Assembly (NCBI RefSeq): GCF_007748115.1
Contig: NZ_CP036289.1
Location: forward strand, 2,356,001-2,420,000
DNA length: 64,000 nt
Reading direction: 5' to 3'
From: Bremerella volcania
Lineage (GTDB): Bacteria; Planctomycetota; Planctomycetia; Pirellulales; Pirellulaceae
Below the pieces are notes generated by a model. It ran no database searches, was not told the DNA's origin, and saw nothing but the letters and a program-made list of their open reading frames with translations. Shown piece after piece: positions 10,480 to 21,300 of this stretch (position 1 is its first letter; each line of letters begins with the position of its first letter). The position numbers were made by a program, and so were the translations under genes.

Positions 10480-13400
10480 ATGAAGCGCCGCGGCAACCCT
10501 AAACTCTCAAAGCGACGTAACAATGGCTTGCACAGTTGCCGTGCAGAACAACTTGAAGACCGTCGTCTGCTGACAGGCACCCCAAACTATCCCATTGATG
10601 AATTCATCACATTTGCGGACGGAGTGCTCAGCGAAAACAATGGCGAGTATGCGAAGTTTGGGACGTCCTTGGCGATGATCGCCATGCAGTACGATGCCCA
10701 AATGGACGCAGGTACGCCCAGTGGCGATTTACACTTCTCCAACGAAGGTTTCGTTCAAGTACAGAACGGGTGGGTCGCAATTGAATCGATCGTAGCCGAA
10801 GGTGTTTCGACCGATTCTTATGTCAATAGCTTGACATCATTAGGATCCGAAGGGATTTCCTCCTTTGGCCGCGCGGTCTCCGCCCGGGTTCCGCTCAGCG
10901 CACTGAAAGACCTGGCACAATTGTCGTCGGCCAGTTTCTCGAATGCTGTGCTCAAACCAGTCTCAGACGTGGGACTGGTGACAAGCCAAGCCGTCCAGGG
11001 GCTGAATGTGGACGATGCGTTTCAGGCCTATGGGGTCGATGGTACTGGAATCACCGTTGGCATTCTTTCCGATAGTTTCGATGCCTTGGGGGGATATGCA
11101 ACGGATGTCGCGGCAGGTGATCTTCCAGCCGGCGTCAATGTCTTGTCCGATTACGCTTTCGGCTCGGACGAAGGTCGTGGTATGGCACAACTCATCTACG
11201 ACATTGCACCAAACTCGAATCTTATGTTCTACACGGCGTTCAATAGTGCAGCTGACTTTGCCAATGGCATTCTCGCACTCGCCAATGCCGGGGCCGACGT
11301 CATCGTCGATGACGTTCGATACGGCAATGAGCCGATGTTCCAGGATGGTATTATCGCCCAGGCAGTCGATACCGTTGTTGCGTCAGGGGTTTCCTACTTC
11401 GCTTCGCAGGGGAACTACGCCGACAATAGTTATGAGTCGGCCTTCACGGATAGTGGGCAGACTTTTGGTAACACCACCGAAGTGATGCACGACTTCGATC
11501 CTGGAACGGGCGTTGACACGATGCAGAGCATCTCGATTCCAATTAATGGCAGTCTTCGGACTGCTTTTCAGTGGGATGAAGCCTTCGCGTCCGCTGGCGG
11601 AACGGGGTCCACCAGTGATTACAACATTTACTTGTTGGATGCCAATGGAACGGTGGTTGCAAGTAGTATCGATAGCAATGTCGGCAACGATGCCAGCGAA
11701 TTCCTGGGCTACGTCAATACAACGAACTCAACCGATTTTCAGATCGTGATTACCCGATTAGCTGGAGCGGATGCAGGCTTGATGAAGTATGTCATTCTGT
11801 CCACTCAGCCCACGATCAATGAGTATGCCACGAATAGTGCGACGAGCTTCGGCCACTCGAATTCGGCTGGTGCGGCAGCTGTGGGTGCTTCTTACTATGT
11901 CGACACTCCTGAGTTCGGACAAGATCCACCTTTGCGGGAATCCTTTACTTCCTTGGGCGGCGTGCCGATTCTGTTTGATCTCAGCGGGAACCGTTTGGGG
12001 ACTGCCGAGAATCGCCAAGCACCTAACTTCAGCGCAATTGACGGGGTAAACACGACCTTCTTCGGTCAAGACTCGGATGGCGATGGATTCCCGAACTTCT
12101 TCGGAACCTCCGCGGCTGCACCAAATGCCGCTGCCGTGGCCGCACTCATGTTGCAAAGAAACCCTGATTTGACGCCGACTGAGGTCTACACGATTCTTCA
12201 GGACACGGCGATCGACATGGAAACACCCGGCGCCGATCTACTCACCGGTTACGGTTTGATCGATGCGTTCGAGGCAGTTGGTGCTACGCCACTGCCGAGC
12301 AATCCGACTGGACCCGGTGGCGGTGGTTCGGGCAGCATCGACGTTTGCGGCGTTGCCCTGCCTAGCGGAACCACTTCCGTCGCCGGTGCGATTGGCGGTA
12401 ACTTCTTCGCCTCGAATCATGCGATCCTCGATGGCACAAGCCCTGGGCAACTGGGCTACGATGAAGTCATCCTCGACTTCCTGCGTGGCAACGGAACATC
12501 GACTGAGATTCCTAAGTCGGAGTACTCCATCGCGGTCGTCGGAAACGGGAATGTTACCTGGTCGTTCAGCAACGGTACGCAACAAGCGACCGGATACGAA
12601 CGCACCGACTTCTACAACATCAATTACATCGATCCGTCTATTTTCAATGAACTGATCTCGCACGATCTGATCATTGTTCTTTCCGGCGAAGATGCCATTA
12701 CCGATGGTCTCTCGGCCAGCGAAATGGCCTTGTGGGCGACGGTGGAGGATAACATCGCGGACGCCGTGAATTATCGCGGACTGGATATTTGGGTTGGTGC
12801 TTCGGGCGGTGATGCCGCTTACCACGACTTCCTGCCGACTGGCATTCTGCCGACGACGGCGGAGGCTGGCATCGATCCGCTAGACGGTTTTGAGGTCACG
12901 GCTGAAGGCCAACTGCTAGGTATCACCGACACAATGGTCGATGCCGCGGATGCGACATTCTATTTCAACAGTGGACTTGATGGCGATCTGTCGACGTTGG
13001 AAATCCGCAACTTTGACGAATCGATTTCTGTCGCGGCGGCAGGTATTGCCTTTTACAACGATGAGCTGATTCCAGCTGCCGACGTGCCTGGCGGAACTAC
13101 GCAGGGCATGGTGGGTTTGGCCTTCCAAGACTTGAACATGGATGGCTTCAAAGATGCGACTGAAATGGGAATTGCTGGCGCGAAGTACTTCATCGACTAT
13201 AACGGCGACGGCTTGATTGGGCTTTGCGAACCAACTGCGACGTCAAACGCCGCCGGAGAATTCATTCTTCACGCGGCATATTCGGGTATGTTCCAGATCT
13301 TGCCGGTTCCTAGTCCAGGGGCCGTCACCACGACGACTACTCCTATCTATGTCACCATTGCCGATGACGGTTCGGCTTCGCTGAGTGCCCCGCTTGAGTT

Positions 13401-14805
13401 TGGCGTGATCGCGGGTTCCGACAGCGGAAATGGTGGGCTCGGTGGAAGCACGCCGGTTGCCCAAGGGGCTTACCTGGGTGCCAGCCCGATTGCCGATGAT
13501 GGCGTCTTCTTCGGCAACGGCATTAAGAAGGGTACCAATACGGTCACCATCACTTCTAACGTCGTTCACAGCAACGTCGTATTGAACGCCTGGATCGACC
13601 TGAACAAGGACGGTGACTTCAACGATGCCAACGAACGCATCTTCACCAACGTCAAACTGACTCCGGGTCAAGCCAACTACACGTTCACTATTCCGACGAG
13701 CGTCTTTGATGACTCGGTTCTGCCGGACGCCGCTCGCCTGGCCGCCAACATGCGGTTCCGCGTCGGTCCGACCTTGAACGTTGGTCCGACGGCCGACGAT
13801 GCGTTCGGTGAAATTGAAGACTACAAGGTCTTCATCACCCAGCCTGCCGATACCGGTCTGATTGCCGTGGACGACGTCTTCACATATGAGGAAGACACCG
13901 ACGGACAGGTTTTCAACGTCTTGGCTAACGACAAGAGTTTCTTCAATCGCTCGCTGACCATCGTTCCAGGCAGCGTGACCAACATCAGCCCGGTCGAAAC
14001 GCCTCCGCTGGACATCTATGTCTCGCCGGATGGAACGCGAATCATCTTTGACGCTGCCGGCGTGATGGACCTGACCGAAGACATCACGTTCGAGTACACC
14101 GTTCAAGATTCCGCTGGGGTCATGGAAACGGCGACGGTTACCTTAGTCGCTCCGATTGATCCCATGGCACTGACGGTCACCACCAACCAGTTGGCCTTCA
14201 ACAACAAGACCCAGGCAGCCGACGTTAACAACGATGGCAGCCTGACCAACATCGACTACGTCATGATTCTGAACGAATTGCGAGGCACTGGTTCGCGTGC
14301 TCTGCCAAACTTTGGTAGCGGCTCGACGAACTTCAACAAGTTCATCGATGTGAACGCCGACGGTCGATTCTCAGCACTCGACTTGTTGCGTTTGATGGAC
14401 ATCATGGCGGACAAAAGCCCGCAAGGCGAATCCCTGGAGCAAGAACCCGTAGCTACCGAATCGGTAGAAACCCAGTTGGCCATGCCTGTGGTCGAGGTCG
14501 CGGCTCTGATCTCGAAGGCGGAAGTAACTAGCCCAGCGGCACCCGTTTCGCAGACGTACAGCAAATTCCAGGTGATCGCTTCCGATTGGGCGATTGCTTC
14601 GGAGACCGGCGACGTGGAAACGGTCGAAACGGAGGTGATTCTCGACGAAACCACGACCGAACTGGCATTCAGCTCGCTGGGAAGCGATCAGAGCGATCTG
14701 CTCTGGAGCGACAGTGATGAGCTCGAATTTGCATCCACCGATGGGGAGGCAGAAGACGACGTCTTTGCCGATCCGGAATGGGATAGCGAGCTGCTTAGCT
14801 ATTAA
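10480..14805 (+). CDS. LEPR-XLL surface protein with S8-like (Asp-Glu-Ser) protease, GEVED and dockerin domains
   Basis: The product is 1441 residues. A basic N-terminus leads to the LEPR-XLL motif (AEQLEDRRLLTG, 22-33), with no classical signal peptide. A subtilase-like fold follows, with Asp198 in GILSDSFD and the catalytic Ser544 in GTSAAAP. Where subtilases have the catalytic His, this protein has Glu231 (DEGRGMAQLIYDIAP). Residues about 615-870 form an unrecognised alpha/beta module. An SdrD-like B segment (880-930), a GEVED domain (about 1030-1118), a cadherin-like domain (1120-1225) and a type I dockerin-like EF-hand pair (about 1237-1308) come next. The tail is acidic (EDDVFADPEWDSELLSY). 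It is probably secreted and surface-attached; the protease activity is inferred. Confidence 0.92.
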   Translation: MKRRGNPKLSKRRNNGLHSCRAEQLEDRRLLTGTPNYPIDEFITFADGVLSENNGEYAKFGTSLAMIAMQYDAQMDAGTPSGDLHFSNEGFVQVQNGWVAIESIVAEGVSTDSYVNSLTSLGSEGISSFGRAVSARVPLSALKDLAQLSSASFSNAVLKPVSDVGLVTSQAVQGLNVDDAFQAYGVDGTGITVGILSDSFDALGGYATDVAAGDLPAGVNVLSDYAFGSDEGRGMAQLIYDIAPNSNLMFYTAFNSAADFANGILALANAGADVIVDDVRYGNEPMFQDGIIAQAVDTVVASGVSYFASQGNYADNSYESAFTDSGQTFGNTTEVMHDFDPGTGVDTMQSISIPINGSLRTAFQWDEAFASAGGTGSTSDYNIYLLDANGTVVASSIDSNVGNDASEFLGYVNTTNSTDFQIVITRLAGADAGLMKYVILSTQPTINEYATNSATSFGHSNSAGAAAVGASYYVDTPEFGQDPPLRESFTSLGGVPILFDLSGNRLGTAENRQAPNFSAIDGVNTTFFGQDSDGDGFPNFFGTSAAAPNAAAVAALMLQRNPDLTPTEVYTILQDTAIDMETPGADLLTGYGLIDAFEAVGATPLPSNPTGPGGGGSGSIDVCGVALPSGTTSVAGAIGGNFFASNHAILDGTSPGQLGYDEVILDFLRGNGTSTEIPKSEYSIAVVGNGNVTWSFSNGTQQATGYERTDFYNINYIDPSIFNELISHDLIIVLSGEDAITDGLSASEMALWATVEDNIADAVNYRGLDIWVGASGGDAAYHDFLPTGILPTTAEAGIDPLDGFEVTAEGQLLGITDTMVDAADATFYFNSGLDGDLSTLEIRNFDESISVAAAGIAFYNDELIPAADVPGGTTQGMVGLAFQDLNMDGFKDATEMGIAGAKYFIDYNGDGLIGLCEPTATSNAAGEFILHAAYSGMFQILPVPSPGAVTTTTTPIYVTIADDGSASLSAPLEFGVIAGSDSGNGGLGGSTPVAQGAYLGASPIADDGVFFGNGIKKGTNTVTITSNVVHSNVVLNAWIDLNKDGDFNDANERIFTNVKLTPGQANYTFTIPTSVFDDSVLPDAARLAANMRFRVGPTLNVGPTADDAFGEIEDYKVFITQPADTGLIAVDDVFTYEEDTDGQVFNVLANDKSFFNRSLTIVPGSVTNISPVETPPLDIYVSPDGTRIIFDAAGVMDLTEDITFEYTVQDSAGVMETATVTLVAPIDPMALTVTTNQLAFNNKTQAADVNNDGSLTNIDYVMILNELRGTGSRALPNFGSGSTNFNKFIDVNADGRFSALDLLRLMDIMADKSPQGESLEQEPVATESVETQLAMPVVEVAALISKAEVTSPAAPVSQTYSKFQVIASDWAIASETGDVETVETEVILDETTTELAFSSLGSDQSDLLWSDSDELEFASTDGEAEDDVFADPEWDSELLSY

Positions 14806-14831
14806 TTCGTGGCCCAATATTCAACATGAGA

Positions 14832-14860
14832 AAGCCTCCCTTACATGGGGGGCTTTTTTT
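14832..14860 (+). terminator. Rho-independent terminator
   Basis: Arms AAGCCTCCC and GGGGGGCTT (one G-T wobble), a 6-base loop and a seven-T run, starting 27 bases after the stop of the S8-like gene. Confidence 0.85.
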
Positions 14861-15381
14861 ATGGGTTTGCGCAAAAGTACGATCATCAGATGGACTTATC
14901 GGCCCGATCGCCCTGTCGGCAAATTCCCCCAATAAGATTTAGTTCGATTGGCAAGATTCTAGGGGAAATGCGGGAACTAGCACGCAGGTCAAGGCGTCAA
15001 AACGTCGACAAGCCCTGTTTTCTCGTCATTACGACGGCGAAAATCGCGGTGGATGATGGTTCCTAAGTGTAACAACAGCAATGATTTATTGGGATTTTCT
15101 GGTCGTTTGGGGCTGCAACTCAAGAGCCAGAGCAGGTTGAATAAGTAGTTTGAGTTAAATGGGTGAAATGGACTGCCGCCCCCCGTTAGAATTTGCTGTG
15201 TTAATTTGGGTAATTATAATCCGACTTGGGTTTACCAAATGTCTCCCTTTTTTACGTGTTGGCATTTGCCTTCCCTGAAATTGTGAGCCTGCGGACTTGT
15301 CTCCCGATTCGCGACAGGATGTTGCTGTCCAACCTTAACTACTCGAGCCTCCAGCTTTAACGAAGATAAAAGGTTTGCCAA
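14861..15381 (+). other. Long leader region of the 4740-residue giant gene
   Basis: This is 521 bases without a credible gene. It contains a candidate promoter (15193-15220) and an AAAGG site about 9 bases before the ATG at 15382. If that promoter is used, the 5' leader is about 155 bases. No known riboswitch was recognised. Confidence 0.45.
15193..15220 (+). promoter_or_regulatory. Candidate promoter with perfect TATAAT
   Basis: TATAAT at 15215-15220 with a weak TTGCTG 16 bases upstream, in an AT-rich patch unlike its surroundings. It would drive the giant gene at 15382. Confidence 0.4.
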
Positions 15382-18300
15382 ATGACCATTCGTCATGCGA
15401 GTAAGCTTACCCGAGCCCAACGTCGTGATCTCAACAAGAAGAACCGTCTTCTTCGTCAGACCAAGCAGCGCTCCATGAAGCACGAGCCGCTGGAAAAACG
15501 CGAGTTGCTAGATGCCAACGTGGTTCCGCAGCTTGTAGGGATCCAGCCCAACAGTGGTGAACTGCTGCAAGAGAACGACGTACGTGGCATCTCGCCGCGT
15601 TCGCTCACGTTCAACTTCGCTGAAGTCACCGACGTGATGGACGAGCTCAAAGCATCCACGCTGGCCGACGGGATCGTGATCACGCGAGCTGGTCTGGACG
15701 GTGTGCTTGGTAACGCGGACGACGTGAAGATCACTGGTCCAGGCTCGAACTTCGAGGGTTTCATCGGTATCGGTGACCAGCCGAACCAGGTGGTTGTCCG
15801 TTTTGGCGAGGCTCTGCCGGACGACCTCTACCGCATCGAGATCACCAGCGCGCTGCAAGACATGGAAGGTCAGTCCGCGCAGTCTTTCGTTCGTAACTTC
15901 GAGTTGAACCTGGCTCCTCAGGTAATGTCGGTCGTGCCGCAGCCCGTCACGCGAAACCAAACGACCGGCGCGCTCGAAATCGCAAGCAATCAAATTCACG
16001 TCTACTTCAACGACGACGATCTCGATCCAACCCTGGCAAACAATCCTGACTACTACCAACTGACCTTCCTGAACGGACTGGGGCTGGAAGCGAACTCGCA
16101 GGCCTTCTATCCGCAGACGGTGGAATACTCCGCCGCCGACGACATGGCGATTCTGACGTTTGCAGACGACCTGGAAAATCTGATCACGGATTCCAGCGAG
16201 GCAACCGTCTTCCGCCTGCAGATTGGCGTGCGCGGCATCGCCAGCAAGTCGTCGCAGATCCTCGACATGGTGGCTCAAGACCTGGACGCCGGGTCGAGCT
16301 TCACGGGTGCGTTCAATCTCTCGGACTACACCGGTAATTTGCAAGACGCTGGTGGGTTTGATGGATATACCAACGCGAATCTGTTTGCCGGAAACAACGA
16401 GTTCCGCGTGACTCGAGGTGACATCGCTTCGGTGAACCACACATCGTTCACCATCGACGATGGCCTCGGCAATCTTACGACCTTCGAGTTGACCACCAAT
16501 GACACGACCGATCCAGTTGCTTCCGGAAACATCGCGATTGTCATCGGCACGGTCGATCTGACTTCGATTCAATTGGCCGCAGCAATTCGCTCACAAGTCA
16601 ATATCTATTACGGTGCAAATCCCGGTGAGGTCGAGCTTCAATTCGATCCAAGCCTGGGTAACGATCGCCTCCAACTTCGCGGAACCGCTGGGAACCGCGT
16701 TAGCATGGTCCTTGGTGCCCAGTCGACTGGCCTGATTGTTGATCGCACCCAGGCGCTGGTCATCCGCGGCGAAATTCGCAATGTTACCGAGTACGACATC
16801 AACCTGCCGGGTGGCAATGACGAACCAGGCCACCGCGACGTCGAGCTTGACGGAGAGGTCCATATCAACGACGGGGATGGCGATGGCCGGCCCGATAGCG
16901 ACTCTAATGGATTGGGCGTCACCGTTCTGACCTATAACTTCCCCGATGAATACGGCATCGATCCCGCCAGCCAGACTGGCGAACCGTTCCAGAACCAGAT
17001 CACCGAGGAACAAAAGAAGCGTGCCCGTGAGGTTTTTGAGATCTATGGCTTCTACGCTGGTATCGAGTTTATTGAAGTTCCCAGCAACGTAGGCGCCAGC
17101 ATCGGTGTCGTCACCGGTGACTTGCGTGGGCTTAGCGCCACAATCGCAACAGGTCCAGGCGGCCCAATTGGTCTGGCAGGTAGTGGCCTCGCCATCATGG
17201 AAGCCGTCGACCACGATCAACCAGGCGACGACGAGGTAGGGGCCATTTGGCAGACCACCGCTTTCCACGAAATTGGTCACTTGCTGGGCTTGGGGCACAC
17301 CTACGATCTGCCGCCGGGTACGATCATGGGGCAAGACGACAATCTGATTTTCGGCATGAATCCGGAATCGCTGTTGCCTGGTGACTTTGACATCACCCAC
17401 TTGCAGCATCTCTATCGTCCGGACGTGATCGATATCGACATGTACCGGTTCGACTTGACCGAAACGGGCAAGCTGTCGGCCGAGATCATTGCCGAACGTC
17501 TGACCGATTCGAGTCGTCTCGATGCGGCGTTGACGCTTTATCGGCTCAATGGTGACGGGTCGTATACAGCAATCGCACGCAACAACGACTATTACAGCGA
17601 AGACTCGTTCCTGGAAATCACGCTGGAACCAGGCACCTACTTCATTGGCGTCTCGGCCAGCGGTAACAATGTTTACGATCCAAACATCGAAGATTCCGGG
17701 TTTGGCGGTACTTCGCAGGGCGAATATGAACTGCAGCTGCGATTCACCCCGACCTTGAATGATTCGATTCGCGATACCGGGGCATCCGTTTCGCAGTTGA
17801 ACACGATGGTTGTTCGCACCGGTGGAGCGGGCTTCAGCGATGGTCAGACGATCATCCTGCGTGATGGCCAAATGACCCGTACTTTTGAAATCGATTTCAA
17901 CAGCACGCTTAACAATACCAACAACGAACGCGTTGCGCTGACGACTTTAATGTCGCAAAGCGAAGTGGTTGCCGCGCTAGTAGCCGCCATCAACAACGCG
18001 AGCTTCAATGTGGTTGCTTCGTCGACTGGTAATCGCATCGAACTGCGAAACCTGGCGACCAATAACCCGATTACCTTGGATCCAGGCATCATTCAGGCTC
18101 AGTCGATCGTCATCACCAGTGGTGCCGCAGCCGGCGCCTCGATCGACGGCGATCTCGACGGAACCGCGGGAGGCGCGTTCAACTTCTGGTTCCGAGCCGA
18201 GCCTTCGACCTATACGGGCCTGACACCCACCGCTCCGCGCACCTTGTTTGTGGACGGGACTTACACGGGAACGACTCAAACCGGTTCGATCGACCAGCCG

Positions 18301-21300
18301 TTCTCCACCATTGGTGCCGCGATTACGGCTGCTGAAACTGCCGGCCGTGGCGACGTCATTCGCGTGATCGGCATCGGTGCCGTCGGCGATGACCAGACGA
18401 CGCTGGAAGACAACATCGCGTACCTGATCGGTCGTAATCCGCTGAACAATGCTCCGCTGAAAGATGGCGTCGACATCGTGTTGCCCCAAGGGGTAACCAT
18501 GATGATCGACGAAGGAGCGATCCTGAAGTTTGCCAACTCAAGCATTCAGGTCGGCAGTACCTCGGTCGTCGACGATCGCAGCTTTGCCGCACTGCAAATC
18601 TTGGGCATTCCAGAGCGCTATCAGCCTAATACCCAGACCAACGGTACCGTAACTCTGGACGAAGCCCGTCAGAATCGCCGCGTCACGTTGACTTCGTACC
18701 GCGAAACGACGCTGCTCAACGACCCTGACGCCGAGATGGTCGGCCATGCCAGCTTCACGCAAGACGTTGCCGGACCAGGCGACTGGGGCGGAATCCTCTT
18801 CAATCAGGAAGTCGATCGCGAACAATTGCGGGGTACTTACGAAGACGCCGGGATCTTCATGAACTCGGTGATCGGTGCGGAATTCCGCTACGCCGGTGGT
18901 ATCACCGAAGTCGATGGCGCGGACATTTCGTTGGCACCGATCTACATGGAAGAATCCCGTCCTACGATCAACTACAACATCATTCGTTTAAGCTCGGGGG
19001 CTGCATTGTCGGCCGACCCGAACAGCTTTGAGGAATCGAACTACACGGTCTTCAACGGCGCAGCGGCTGCGTTTACTCCGGACGTGATGCGCGTTGGTCC
19101 CGATATCTTCGGCAACCGTATCGTTCAGAACTCGACCAACGGCATGCTGGTGCGGATCCTCTCGTCACCGGGGGCACCGCTGGAAGAGTTGACCGTCGCG
19201 GCTCGTTTCGACGATACCGACATCGTCTATGTGATCCAGGAATCGCTACACATCAATTCGACGCCAGGCGGACCAACGTCCACCAATGAGGTCGAAATCA
19301 AGGTTCCGCACCTCGCTGGCGTTACTCCCGGAACAGTGCTGACGATCTTCGCCGTCTCAGATGAGGGAGTAACTCGAAGCTTGGCGATCGAGTTCGTTAA
19401 TGGGGCGACTCCTTCGACAGCAGTTGGCGATTCAGTGTATACGATCAACCTCGACGACATGACTCTGTTCGACGAGACTCTCGGAGTGGGGATCAATCCT
19501 CCCAACGGAGTTCCGATCGGCGTCTTTACGGAAGCTGCGTTGGCTGAGCAGATCGCCTTCTTGATCGAACGCTTCCGCAACGCCCAGGCATTCGTGAGCC
19601 CGGCCAACGGCGGTCCTTTCTTCCTGGACATCGATCCGGTTGCGACCAACGGCATCGTCCGTGTTACTGGTCAGTACGCTGCATTTTATAACGGTGCGGC
19701 CCGCGGAATCGTCATCGATCGCGTGTATGACGCTCGCTTCGATTCGAGCCTCGTCGTCGATCCGAACGTCGTGGTCAAGTTCAACGCCGGTCGTATCGAA
19801 GTGGAGATGGGTGCAAGCTTCATCGCCGAAGGTGCGCCGGGTCGACCGGTCGTCTTCACGTCGCTGCGTGACGATCGTTATGGCTTCGGTGGTACCTTCG
19901 ACACTAACAACGATGGTGCCGCTTCCGTCGCGGCCGAGGGGGATTGGAGTGGTATCTACTTCGCCCATGCTTCCAGCGGTAGTATCGACAACGCCTTGCT
20001 GGCCTTTGGTGGCGGCGAATCGAATATCGATGGCGGCCAGGCCCACTTTAACGTGATTGAAATTCACCAGGCCAAGGTTCGTATCACGAACTCGACCTTC
20101 GAATACAATGACGATGGCCAAGGGACTGGGGTTGGTGGAGCAACCCGCAACGGCCACATGAGCAACGCCAACGCGGTCATCTTCGTCCGCGATTCGCAGC
20201 CGATCATCGTTGCCAATAACTTCCGCTTCAACGAAGCCAACGTCCTGAACGTTGATACCAGCTCGCTCAGCTATGATCTGATCGTCGACTGGGGCCGTTC
20301 GACCGGCAACCTTGATCGACAAAGCGGCCTGGGGGACAATCAAGGGGCGCTCATTCGCCGCAACCTGCTCACCGACAACCAACTCAACGCGATGGTCGTT
20401 CGAGGCGGCGTATTAACCACCCAAAGCGTTTGGGACGATACCGATATCGTGCACGCCTTGTTCAGCACGATATACTCGACCGATTTCCATACTTACGGCG
20501 GTATCCGCCTGGAAAGCTCGGCAACGGAAAGCCTGGTTGTGAAGTTGCTGGGTGCCAATGCTGGATTCGTAGCCACCGGCCGTCAGCTGGACATCGATGA
20601 TCGTATCGGTGGCATGCTGCACGTTGTTGGCCAGGCCGGCTTCCCGGTGGTCTTCACCGATCTGCGTGACGACTCAGTGGGTGCTGGTTTCACCCAGTAC
20701 GGTACACCTCAGACCGATACCAATAACGACGGTATCGCCGGAGTCGATCCGGGAGCTGCGATTCCGCTTCCTGGTTCGTGGGAAGGCTTGACGATCGATC
20801 AGTTCGCCAACGATCGAAACGTTCAGGTGATCGTCGAGGCCGAAGCCAACAACCTGACCGGCCAGGGCGTCAATGGCATTCCGCAGACCGCGCAGTCGCT
20901 GGGCCGCTTGGCTCCCGACGAGTACGGCGGCGACGACACCCGTCGCCTGGGCTTCGAGGTCAACGGCTACTTGAGCAATAAGTCGGACGTCGACGTTTAC
21001 AGCTTCGTTGCCGATCCAGGGACCGAAGTCTGGTTCGACCTGGACAAGACAAGCTACTACCTGGATGCGGTCGTTGAACTGGTCGATGGTAACGGCAACG
21101 TGTTGGCAGCCTCGACCAATTCCTTCGATCAATCCGGCAATAGCTTCTACGGTCAGAACTCGCTGCTGAAGGTGACCAACCCGCTGCAGAAGTCTGGCTT
21201 CTATGAAGAAGACTTCTGGTCGATCAATCCACGTGATGCCGGTATGCGAGTGGTGCTGCCAGGACAGCCTGGCACGGCTCGTACCTATCACATTCGCGTC

